This document shows, one piece after another, positions 24,539 to 29,701 of a stretch of 30,874 bases of DNA. Positions within the stretch are counted from its first letter, which is position 1, and each line of letters begins with the position of its first letter. The notes beneath the pieces are model-generated. The model saw nothing but the letters and a program-made list of their open reading frames with translations. It ran no database searches and was not told the origin of the DNA. A program made the translations under genes and the position numbers. The DNA comes from a virus. The stretch covers positions 1 to 30,874 of IMG/VR virus record IMGVR_UViG_3300006641_000106; one strand, given 5' to 3'.

Positions 24539-25626
24539 TAGAACAGTTCTCCTTCCGCCAAAGGTTCGATGTCCGTTGGTTCTTCGGAGGGGGCTGGCTG
24601 CGCATTTTCAGCAGCCTTGATCTTGGCCTGAATTCTCTCCCAAGGGGTAGGCTCGTAAACCTGTTCGCCCTCCGGCTCATCCAAGGGCCACAGGTCGCCG
24701 GGTTGGGGGTTCTTTTGCGATGGCATGTAGCCCTGAGCTTTCCATGAGCGGATTGTCATCTGCCAGTTTTTGATTTTCTGCTTGCCGTTCATCCAGCCGT
24801 TGCCCTCCCATTTCGACCACAGAGCTTCGGCATCTCGCGGGGTGAGTCCGTTGTCGCGACAGAACTGGTCGATTTCCTCGCGAGTGGCACGGCTAAGGTT
24901 TTTGGAAGGTTTTGCTATTTCCTTGTCTTGTTCTTTGTCTTTGTCTTTATCCTTTTCTTTGTCTTGTTCTTGGAGACTACCAAGGTAGTCTTCGATAGGA
25001 TTCCCGGTAGCCTTTGAAAGCCTTTGAATTACCTCCAAAAAATTCAATCCCTCCTCTTCGCAGAACTTCTTGAGTGGTTTGTCTGACTTTTTAGAGTTTG
25101 CAGTAGATGAGCAAACAACCAAATTTGATGGTATCGCCTTACCATTTAAGGCCTTTGGAATGATATGATCGACAACTGGTGTCTCGCCTTCAAGAAGTTT
25201 TCTGTTATAGTAAATACAGAAGTCAACACCATCGCGGACCAAGATTTCCTTCCTCTTTTCTGGAGTTAAGGTGTTCTTAAATTTTTGGTTTTGCTCAACA
25301 TAATCTACATCTATGCCATGCTTGGCAAGAGCTGTGAATACGGGCATGTGAGGCTTGCATTGAGATGATAGCTTGCCGTATTGGAATTGAATGAAGCCGC
25401 AAATGAGCAGTTTGTCGCCCATTTGCTCAACCCTTCCATCCAGAAAAGACAAGTCTTTCAAGGACACCTCATCGCCGATTTGGAAACTGGCAAGCTCCCA
25501 ATCTGGCTCTATCACACCTGCATGATCGCATTGATCCAAGAGCCATTGCCACAACAGTTTGTGCTTCGGCTTCAGTTTTCTAAACCAAGGATTGCTCCAT
25601 TTTGATGTTTCGGTAAAACGCTTCAT
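24538..25626 (-). CDS. Phage replication initiator / helicase-loader-like protein with inserted HNH domain
   Basis: Predicted product is 362 residues. Residues 1-105 (KWSNPWFRKLKPKHKLLW...) match the winged-helix N-terminus of phage replisome organisers. Residues about 122-185 form an HNH nuclease-like domain: KRKEILVRDGVDFCIYYN, DH at 153-154, N168, and ANSKKSD at 176-182. An EKDKDKDKEQDK linker (223-235) follows. Residues about 245-300 (LTPRDAEALWSKWEGNGW) are the usual C-terminal helical domain of such initiators. The part encoding the HNH domain is visibly AT-richer than its flanks, which suggests insertion. No intein splice-junction pattern (Cys/Ser start, His-Asn end) was found, so the product is read as one fused protein. 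The zinc-knuckle cysteines common in HNH are absent, so activity is uncertain. It is coupled to the primase-helicase. Confidence 0.8.
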   Translation of the reverse strand: MKRFTETSKWSNPWFRKLKPKHKLLWQWLLDQCDHAGVIEPDWELASFQIGDEVSLKDLSFLDGRVEQMGDKLLICGFIQFQYGKLSSQCKPHMPVFTALAKHGIDVDYVEQNQKFKNTLTPEKRKEILVRDGVDFCIYYNRKLLEGETPVVDHIIPKALNGKAIPSNLVVCSSTANSKKSDKPLKKFCEEEGLNFLEVIQRLSKATGNPIEDYLGSLQEQDKEKDKDKDKEQDKEIAKPSKNLSRATREEIDQFCRDNGLTPRDAEALWSKWEGNGWMNGKQKIKNWQMTIRSWKAQGYMPSQKNPQPGDLWPLDEPEGEQVYEPTPWERIQAKIKAAENAQPAPSEEPTDIEPLAEGELF

Positions 25627-25630
25627 GTCT

Positions 25631-25723
25631 CTAAAAAGGCCCTGCCCACGCAGCCAAGGGTGGAAAACCGACGAGCGCGGCGTCCTTGACAGGTGGGCAG
25701 GATTTAATCTTTAGGGTTTTCAT
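25631..25723 (-). CDS. 30-residue leader peptide before the replication initiator
   Basis: ATG at 25723 to TAG at 25631-25633 gives 30 codons ending 4 bases before the initiator ATG at 25626. The product begins MKTLKIKSCPPVKDAALVGF and has a hydrophobic, Pro/Ala/Gly-rich C-terminus (AAWAGPF). It has no clear Shine-Dalgarno. The strong inverted repeat at 25641-25701 lies inside it. It may be a real micro-protein or a regulatory leader peptide. Confidence 0.4.
   Translation of the reverse strand: MKTLKIKSCPPVKDAALVGFPPLAAWAGPF
25634..25701 (-). promoter_or_regulatory. Attenuator-like hairpin with T-run in the initiator leader
   Basis: Perfect 9-bp arms, cctgcccac (25641-25649) and gtgggcagg (25693-25701). 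On the minus strand the closing arm is followed by GCCTTTTT, the layout of an intrinsic terminator, but with a 43-base loop. The loop holds a nested CAAGG/CCTTG pairing. It lies between a consensus-like promoter (25758-25785) and the replication initiator start, and is translated as part of the 30-codon frame, as in transcription attenuators. Function is inferred. Confidence 0.45.
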
Positions 25724-25757
25724 TGCTCGTTGAGCCGTTTCCACGCGGCTTTACTTG

Positions 25758-25785
25758 CCTATACCACAGCGCAAAACGCTGTCAA
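25758..25785 (-). promoter_or_regulatory. Sigma-70-like promoter for the replication initiator operon
   Basis: On the minus strand: TTGACA (25785-25780, full consensus), a 16-base spacer, then TATAGG (25763-25758). Predicted start of transcription is near 25751, leaving a leader of about 125 bases before the ATG at 25626 that contains the leader peptide and hairpin. Confidence 0.6.
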
Positions 25786-25795
25786 ACCGGAGGCT

Positions 25796-25942
25796 TCATC
25801 GCCTGCTAAAGCCTCCCGTCGCGACCATTGTAATCAAAAAGAAGTAGATGGCCCACAAGATAACCGTGGCATCAACCTCCATGGGCTTATCAGGTTCCGG
25901 CTGGCTACCCGGATATTCATGCCAGAATGCTAGTGTTTTCAT
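25796..25942 (-). CDS. 48-residue single-span membrane peptide
   Basis: ATG at 25942 to TGA at 25796-25798. The product begins MKTLAFWHEYPGSQPEPDKP and has a hydrophobic segment at about 26-42 (ATVILWAIYFFLITMVA), then a short basic tail GGFSRR. GGAG lies about 10 bases before the ATG. The bases ACCTATATGA at the start also occur at the start of the MazG-like gene (29178). One of three small membrane peptides in this operon. The role is unknown; holin, spanin or superinfection functions cannot be told apart from sequence alone. Confidence 0.5.
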   Translation of the reverse strand: MKTLAFWHEYPGSQPEPDKPMEVDATVILWAIYFFLITMVATGGFSRR

Positions 25943-25947
25943 ATAGG

Positions 25948-25989
25948 TTAATCTCCAGCCACAAACTTAATCAACGCCACAAAACGCTG
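25948..25989 (-). pseudogene. Possible remnant of a small membrane-peptide gene
   Basis: Directly after the stop of the 25990-26208 gene, the same frame continues as QRFVALIKFVAGD then a stop. The 54-residue membrane peptide at 26852-27016 ends VVVALIKFVAGA. The shared DNA is the 25-base direct repeat at 25958-25982 and 26862-26886. No start codon other than an internal GTG is available, so this looks like the left-over 3' end of a duplicated or recombined gene. Confidence 0.4.
25958..25982. repeat. Direct repeat, copy 1
   Basis: GCCACAAACTTAATCA followed by two variable bases and GCCACAA. It matches the copy at 26862-26886 at all positions except the two variable bases (ac here, gt there). 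Confidence 0.7.
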
Positions 25990-26208
25990 TCAATTTCTCA
26001 AGCTAATCATGGCATTGTCGATTGCTTGCTTTAGAATAGGCCATTCATCAGGATCAATCAAAATCGTTCCATCTTCATTGACATGAGGTTGATGAATTTT
26101 CAAAAACTCACCTGCGGCTTCGTCTTCAACGGTAATGACTGTTGCTCTTTCGTGAAAAATGGCCTCTCCATCTGGAATAATGGTCCATTGTGTAGGTCTT
26201 GTAATCAT
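25990..26208 (-). CDS. Small acidic phage protein of unknown function
   Basis: Predicted product is 72 residues: MITRPTQWTIIPDGEAIFHE, then a beta-rich middle (ATVITVEDEAAGEFLKI) and an acidic C-terminal helix (IDPDEWPILKQAIDNAMIS). I recall similar short proteins in other phages, with an ERAT.V.IEDEAAGEF pattern, but none has a known role. There is no membrane segment. It follows the 26230-26826 gene by 21 bases, with no strong Shine-Dalgarno. Confidence 0.55.
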   Translation of the reverse strand: MITRPTQWTIIPDGEAIFHERATVITVEDEAAGEFLKIHQPHVNEDGTILIDPDEWPILKQAIDNAMISLRN

Positions 26209-26229
26209 GGTATTCGGTGGGTTGTTAGA

Positions 26230-26826
26230 TCATTCGGGTTCTCCAATCTGGCATTCAGCCGTGTAAAGGTGCTCAAGGGACTCGAAACGGGGCAGTTCTT
26301 CGCAGGGTTTCTGGAAAGCTGCATCCACGCTCAACACTCGGTTGTTAGGCACGGCGGCAAACCATCCCTGCTCAACCTGAAGGACATGGAGCTGTTTATG
26401 TTGTTCAAAATCGTTGGCCAACGCATTACCTTCGAAATCAATCGTGAACAGGTAGCGAGATGCGAGCCTTGCCGGGTATCCTTTGACGCCACGCACGTTT
26501 AGCAGTTGGGCATTACCGCGTTTCCAGAGGCCAAACTCATGCACGGTGAAGTGCGATGAGAAGGTATCCCACGGCTGAATAAGCTCCACGTCCGGCATTT
26601 TGCACTCCTTCCAGCACAGGGCTTGGATTGGCAGGCAGAACATGGCTCCGGCGCAATCAGGCTCGTCAAACCTTACCTGAAACTGGAGGCTCGCTGCTTC
26701 CTGACACCGAACGCCGAGGATGTGGGCTTTCAGGTATCGCCCTTTGCCGGTCAGGTGGTTCTGCGTGAACTCTTTGCGGACGAGGCAGCGGACGATGGAT
26801 GGCGTGTCGGAGAGAATGTATGGCAT
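26230..26826 (-). CDS. Unknown phage protein
   Basis: Predicted product is 198 residues from ATG 26826, preceded by GAGG 9 bases upstream. The C-terminal half has the segment LANDFEQHKQLHVLQVEQGW followed by FAAVPNNRVL, a pattern that I associate with uncharacterised phage proteins carrying an EQHK...PNNR motif. The N-terminal part contains several cysteines (C14, C41, C58, C64, C71, C75). No catalytic motif or membrane segment was seen. It is placed among small accessory genes of the early operon. Function unknown. Confidence 0.6.
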   Translation of the reverse strand: MPYILSDTPSIVRCLVRKEFTQNHLTGKGRYLKAHILGVRCQEAASLQFQVRFDEPDCAGAMFCLPIQALCWKECKMPDVELIQPWDTFSSHFTVHEFGLWKRGNAQLLNVRGVKGYPARLASRYLFTIDFEGNALANDFEQHKQLHVLQVEQGWFAAVPNNRVLSVDAAFQKPCEELPRFESLEHLYTAECQIGEPE

Positions 26827-26851
26827 GGTATTGAGCCTCGTTGGTCATGGA

Positions 26852-27016
26852 TCACGCTCCCGCCACAAACTTAATCAGTGCCACAACGACTAGCAGGCCA
26901 AGAGCCAGCCATCCAAGGGCCATCGCGCCTACGACGAGGCAGCTTCCGGCCATGATGGCCTTTTCGGTTTTATCGACGGGTGGTTGTTTGGGGTAGTTGG
27001 ATTCAGTTTCGTTCAT
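26852..27016 (-). CDS. 54-residue single-span membrane peptide
   Basis: ATG at 27016 to TGA at 26852-26854, overlapping the previous gene by 14 bases. The start is supported by AGGAGA at 27025-27030, 8 bases upstream. The product is MNETESNYPKQPPVDKTEKA, then a long hydrophobic segment (about 21-52, AGSCLVVGAMALGWLALGLL and on) and a short tail. One transmembrane helix with a polar N-terminal head is predicted. Its 3' end is duplicated at 25948-25989. Role unknown. Confidence 0.62.
   Translation of the reverse strand: MNETESNYPKQPPVDKTEKAIMAGSCLVVGAMALGWLALGLLVVVALIKFVAGA
26862..26886. repeat. Direct repeat, copy 2
   Basis: Second copy of the 25-base repeat at 25958-25982. Here it forms the 3' coding end of the 54-residue membrane peptide gene. 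Confidence 0.7.
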
Positions 27017-27242
27017 ATTGCTTGTCTCCTATTGTCGAGAAAATCTCCACCATCTCATCCAGTTCGTCAACGGCGGCGTCCCAAATGCAGTCCCGGTGGA
27101 TGGGGTGGTAGCTTGAAATTTGATGGGCCAGCAGGTCGATGAGGATTTTCGTCACCTCCTCCTTGTCGGCTTTTGTGACTGACAGCGTGGATGCCAGACG
27201 GTGCGCTAGGCGGTGGGCTGGCGAGGCTTTGGTGTTGGGCAT
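27003..27242 (-). CDS. Small unknown phage protein
   Basis: Predicted product is 79 residues from ATG 27242 (MPNTKASPAHRLAHRLASTL). An upstream in-frame ATG at 27263 would overlap the previous gene, whose stop is at 27247-27249, so 27242 (4 bases after that stop) is preferred. The sequence is helical, with a basic N-terminus and acidic C-terminus (DAAVDELDEMVEIFSTIGD). No domain recognised. The stop overlaps the start region of the membrane peptide gene. Confidence 0.5.
   Translation of the reverse strand: MPNTKASPAHRLAHRLASTLSVTKADKEEVTKILIDLLAHQISSYHPIHRDCIWDAAVDELDEMVEIFSTIGDKQYERN
27025..27030 (-). promoter_or_regulatory. Shine-Dalgarno fixing the membrane peptide start
   Basis: AGGAGA on the minus strand, 8 bases before the ATG at 27016. 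It is one of the clearest ribosome binding sites in the window and argues that the 54-codon frame is a real gene. Confidence 0.65.
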
Positions 27243-27246
27243 GTTA

Positions 27247-27456
27247 TTAAGATGGAATTTCAATAAATGCTAAACCATCACAAACTTCGCATGTATGCCT
27301 TGTGGCTTCTTTATGATCTGGAAAGCAAGGATTTCCATCCGCGTCATAGCACTGAATTTCTTTGCCATCACCGTCGCAGTGGGGGCATTTGCGAAATGCG
27401 ATAACGCCTTTGATGACATCTCGAAGCCAATCTGTTTCACAAACAATAGAATTCAT
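27247..27456 (-). CDS. Small zinc-finger protein (CxxCxGxG-type)
   Basis: Predicted product is 69 residues from ATG 27456 (MNSIVCETDWLRDVIKGVIA). A longer frame exists to 27537, but GGAGG at 27465-27469 lies 8 bases before 27456 and decides the start. CPHCDGDGKE and CEVCDG form a four-cysteine knuckle similar to DnaJ-type CxxCxGxG fingers, probably binding one zinc. No other domain is present. DNA, RNA or protein binding are all possible. It sits between the RusA-like gene and a small helical protein. Confidence 0.6.
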   Translation of the reverse strand: MNSIVCETDWLRDVIKGVIAFRKCPHCDGDGKEIQCYDADGNPCFPDHKEATRHTCEVCDGLAFIEIPS

Positions 27457-27464
27457 TTGATAGT

Positions 27465-27469
27465 CCTCC
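27465..27469 (-). promoter_or_regulatory. Shine-Dalgarno fixing the zinc-finger gene start
   Basis: GGAGG on the minus strand, 8 bases before the ATG at 27456; no comparable site precedes the alternative start at 27537. Confidence 0.65.
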
Positions 27470-27523
27470 GGCAGTATTAAGCAAGGAGCAACGCATCTGA
27501 GATGGCATGCGTGCATTTGATGT

Positions 27524-27874
27524 TTAACATGATTCAACGATTATGATTATTTTTTCTTCTTCCCCTTTTTGAGCCTTGCGCTGGCTTGTCTCAATTTTTG
27601 TTTTGTCCGCTTCGTCGCCAGATATGACTCCAGCGTATCGCAGTAGGTCAACATGATACTTCTCGCACAGATTATCTTCATCGAGGAGTCGTTTGCGGAC
27701 GCTTTCAACGCGGACAAGAACTCTGCCGCCAGTTGGTCTTTGAACTTCTTTCTGCGCCAATGGTTCATCGACAGGACTTCGTTCCACGACGGCAGGCGTC
27801 CCGGTATTTCGAGCGAGAAGATCAGGACTGGCGTTTGGGAAGAGTCTGAGAATGCCATGATAGCCGGGTTTCAT
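27524..27874 (-). CDS. RusA-like Holliday-junction resolvase
   Basis: Predicted product is 116 residues from ATG 27874, which overlaps the previous stop as ATGA; the frame is open to 28021 but the coupled start is preferred. The C-terminal 75 residues match the RusA fold: RVLVRVESVRKRLLDEDNL (the DxDN-type acidic site, as in RusA DLDNL), then YHVDLLRYAGVISGDEADK with further acidic residues, and a final beta strand KGEEEKIIIIVES. RusA cuts Holliday junctions during recombination and replication. The usual RusA N-terminal strand and helix are not seen in this frame but appear in the overlapping frame at 27547-27858. Either this protein has an unusual N-terminus or a frameshift joins the two. 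Confidence 0.72.
   Translation of the reverse strand: MKPGYHGILRLFPNASPDLLARNTGTPAVVERSPVDEPLAQKEVQRPTGGRVLVRVESVRKRLLDEDNLCEKYHVDLLRYAGVISGDEADKTKIETSQRKAQKGEEEKIIIIVESC
27547..27858 (-). CDS. Overlapping frame with RusA-like N-terminus
   Basis: A 103-residue frame lies inside the RusA-like gene, offset by one base. Its first 55 residues read like the N-terminus of RusA proteins: FSLEIPGRLPSWNEV (strand, then PSWN) followed by the helix WRRKKFKDQLAAEFLSALKA. Its C-terminal half (ANDSSMKIICARSIML...) looks like the shadow of the real DxDN region. This could be a separate overlapping gene, or the 5' part of a frameshifted RusA made by a -1 shift in about 27735-27770. Both frames have coding-like codon choice in the overlap. 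Confidence 0.4.
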   Translation of the reverse strand: MAFSDSSQTPVLIFSLEIPGRLPSWNEVLSMNHWRRKKFKDQLAAEFLSALKASANDSSMKIICARSIMLTYCDTLESYLATKRTKQKLRQASARLKKGKKKK

Positions 27875-27981
27875 TTTAAAACTTTGAGTAAAAAGATTGT
27901 TCCGCAAATAATAGTCACGATGATAACCAAAGCGGCAGGCCAGTTTCCAGAAGATTCGCAGGCTAAAATAAAAGTATTCAT
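27871..27981 (-). CDS. 36-residue membrane peptide
   Basis: ATG at 27981 overlaps the previous stop (ATGA at 27978-27981), and its TGA at 27871-27873 overlaps the next ATG at 27874 in the same way. The product is MNTFILACESSGNWPAALVI, then a hydrophobic run ending LLKVLK, so one transmembrane helix is predicted (about 16-32). The double ATGA coupling makes this a convincing gene despite its size. Role unknown. Confidence 0.6.
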   Translation of the reverse strand: MNTFILACESSGNWPAALVIIVTIICGTIFLLKVLK

Positions 27982-28160
27982 GCTTTTTCTTGCGCGATGA
28001 TTTGAACAAAAGGTTTGCCAATGCCAGTCGAGCGATAGCGGAGGTCGATCACCAGACCACAGGCGTGCGAGCCGAGGAACTGGAGCTTGACCTCGGCGGG
28101 AACGTCGCCGTGCGTGGCTTGGATGGATTGAAGCTGGGATATTAGTTCGGAGATTGGCAT
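27978..28160 (-). CDS. Small unknown phage protein
   Basis: Predicted product is 60 residues: MPISELISQLQSIQATHGDV, then a beta-rich C-terminus (EVKLQFLGSHACGLVIDLRY). The helix followed by HGDVPAEV is reminiscent of short phage proteins of unknown role. It overlaps the upstream gene by 19 bases and the downstream membrane peptide gene by 4 (ATGA). There is no Shine-Dalgarno, so coupling probably drives translation. Confidence 0.5.
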   Translation of the reverse strand: MPISELISQLQSIQATHGDVPAEVKLQFLGSHACGLVIDLRYRSTGIGKPFVQIIAQEKA

Positions 28161-28624
28161 AGCTGAGTAGGTTTCGCGTTCATGTCGATTTCCAGACCAA
28201 ACTCGGGCGATGTCTCGCCGCGTCGTTCAACCGGAAGGTCGGACACCATGACAGGCTTGGTGGTGGCTGTAAGCTGCTGGCGGGTGATGATGGTTCGCCC
28301 GTTAATCTTGTTGAGATGCAGGCCAAGGGCTTCGCAGACCTTACGCAGGCGGCCAATAGGCGATGTGACACCGTTGATGGGTGGAGCAGGTGGAACAAGC
28401 GAAAGCGTGTCATAAACGCCAATCCGCTCAATATCCCGCATCGCAGTCATGGCCCAGTTGCGAGAAGACCAAGGCAGCTTTTGGAGCTTGTTGAGAGACT
28501 CAATGTTGGCAAGAATCCATGCGATCATGGAGGCTTTGCGACCTTTGCGGACCTTGCCGTTCATCTGCGCGGTCCATTCGACCATCTCGGCGATGGTGCA
28601 TTTCTTTTGGTTTGGCGTTTTCAT
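28142..28624 (-). CDS. Unknown phage protein, basic and helical
   Basis: Predicted product is 160 residues from ATG 28624. The N-terminal half is basic and helical (MKTPNQKKCTIAEMVEWTAQ, then GKVRKGRKASMIAWILANIE), and the C-terminal half has a helix-turn-helix-like segment (SPIGRLRKVCEALGLHLNKI) near residues 87-106. A DNA-binding role is possible but not shown. The gene starts 1 base after the stop of the zinc ribbon and overlaps the next gene by 19 bases. Confidence 0.5.
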   Translation of the reverse strand: MKTPNQKKCTIAEMVEWTAQMNGKVRKGRKASMIAWILANIESLNKLQKLPWSSRNWAMTAMRDIERIGVYDTLSLVPPAPPINGVTSPIGRLRKVCEALGLHLNKINGRTIITRQQLTATTKPVMVSDLPVERRGETSPEFGLEIDMNAKPTQLCQSPN

Positions 28625-28625
28625 A

Positions 28626-28817
28626 TTATTCTTCGCAAACGTCTATTGTCCCATCCTTGTTTGTCTGGCATGAGAACCATGCGTCACATTCAGGACATTG
28701 CTCGGAAGCGCATGATTCTGGTCCGAATTTACCCGGAATTACAAAATCTTTTGCGGGTCCGTCTAATTCCTCTCCGCAAGCTGGGCATGAAAGTGTTTGA
28801 TCTGGTTTAAGCGTCAT
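28626..28817 (-). CDS. Small zinc-ribbon protein
   Basis: Predicted product is 63 residues from ATG 28817, 4 bases after the MazG-like stop; an upstream extension would overlap the MazG-like gene in another frame. CPACGEELDG (from residue 11) and CPECDAWFSC (41-50) form a four-cysteine ribbon, a typical one-zinc knuckle, with extra cysteines C36 and C61. The acidic tail ends DGTIDVCEE. Function unknown. Confidence 0.58.
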   Translation of the reverse strand: MTLKPDQTLSCPACGEELDGPAKDFVIPGKFGPESCASEQCPECDAWFSCQTNKDGTIDVCEE

Positions 28818-28821
28818 AAGG

Positions 28822-29178
28822 TTAGGCAAGTTTACCGTGCATGTGCGGACGGCTGGCGTTGTATTGCATCTTGATGTGAATGGCGCGGCCAAGGTCGATG
28901 CCGAATGCCGTGGCTGAGTCAAAGCAGCGGATGGCAATGTCGGCGAACTCTTCTTCGGCGCATGTGAGGGGAACTTCTTTGTCGCAGGGCTGGTTAAGAT
29001 GGCCTTTGCGAGCTGCTTCCCAAAGCTCGGAGATTTCGCCGTGGAGGTTGGCCGTCCATGCAGCCATGAGTTCCACGTTGTCTTTGTCTCCATCGCTGTC
29101 GTGAAAGCCTTTACGTTTGGCGTTCTGGTAACAATCGGAGGCAATTTTGTTGATGAGGTCGATTTCGTCGGAGGTCAT
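28822..29178 (-). CDS. MazG-like nucleotide pyrophosphohydrolase
   Basis: Predicted product is 118 residues, of usual length for single-domain phage MazG-like proteins. The metal-binding helices are visible: LHGEISELWEAARKG gives the ExxE pair, and EEEFADIAIR provides the second acidic pair (ExxD). The C-terminal K.QYNASRPHMHGKL is typical of this family. Such enzymes hydrolyse NTPs or dNTPs to monophosphates and may alter (p)ppGpp or clean the nucleotide pool during infection. The start has ACCTATATGA but no Shine-Dalgarno. It follows the SSB-like gene by 62 bases. Confidence 0.78.
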   Translation of the reverse strand: MTSDEIDLINKIASDCYQNAKRKGFHDSDGDKDNVELMAAWTANLHGEISELWEAARKGHLNQPCDKEVPLTCAEEEFADIAIRCFDSATAFGIDLGRAIHIKMQYNASRPHMHGKLA

Positions 29179-29240
29179 ATAGGTAACTGTAAGCTGAGTT
29201 TTGCGCGTTGTCGAGTCGCGCCCCTCGGTTGTTGTGTGGT

Positions 29241-29687
29241 CTAGAACGGAATTCTTCCGTCCTTATCAGATTCTTCTTCAGCCTGCCTGATAAAAGCAGA
29301 TTTTGCGGCATCTTTCTTCGCAGCCTTCGAGCCGTAGTCTTTCACAGTGTTCTTGGCGGCATATTCACCAGATGCAGGCTCGATGTCGATGCGGACCTTG
29401 CCGCATGCCCCAACGAGGTCTGCGGATTGCACAGAGCCAGCATTGTAGGCGTCGATCATGCCGACAGTCTCGAAGAAATGGCGCAGTTTGTAGGCCATTG
29501 CCTCCATCAGGTAGTCGGTGACGAACTGGAAGCCTTCGCCGTGGAAGACCTTCAGGTTGACCTTAATCATCTCGTTGCCTTTTTTGGATACGGCATCTTC
29601 GGCTTTAACGACCTCGAAGTCGTATTCTCCTTTGGGAAGGAGGTTTTCAAAGTCGAGTTCTTCTTGTGTTTTGGGTGTGAAGCGCAT
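29241..29687 (-). CDS. SSB-like single-stranded-DNA-binding protein (DUF669-like)
   Basis: Predicted product is 148 residues. The N-terminal region (LPKGEYDFEVVKAEDAVSKK, then NEMIKVNLKVF) is an OB-fold-like beta pattern seen in phage SSB/DUF669 proteins found beside Sak4 recombinases. The C-terminus is acidic and ends DKDGRIPF, resembling the SSB tip (DDDIPF) that recruits partner proteins. It likely coats single-stranded DNA and partners with the upstream recombinase, which ends 14 bases before. No Shine-Dalgarno. Confidence 0.7.
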   Translation of the reverse strand: MRFTPKTQEELDFENLLPKGEYDFEVVKAEDAVSKKGNEMIKVNLKVFHGEGFQFVTDYLMEAMAYKLRHFFETVGMIDAYNAGSVQSADLVGACGKVRIDIEPASGEYAAKNTVKDYGSKAAKKDAAKSAFIRQAEEESDKDGRIPF

Positions 29688-29701
29688 GGCTTGTGTTTGG
29701 T

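Noticed and set aside
24538-25626. Intein in the replication initiator
   Set aside because: No splice-junction residues (Cys/Ser start, His-Asn plus Cys/Ser/Thr end) flank the HNH part; a fused HNH insertion explains it better.
26230-26848. Alternative frame starting at 26848 on the minus strand
   Set aside because: It is short, rich in His/Arg/Pro, and overlaps the better supported 198-residue frame with GAGG before ATG 26826.
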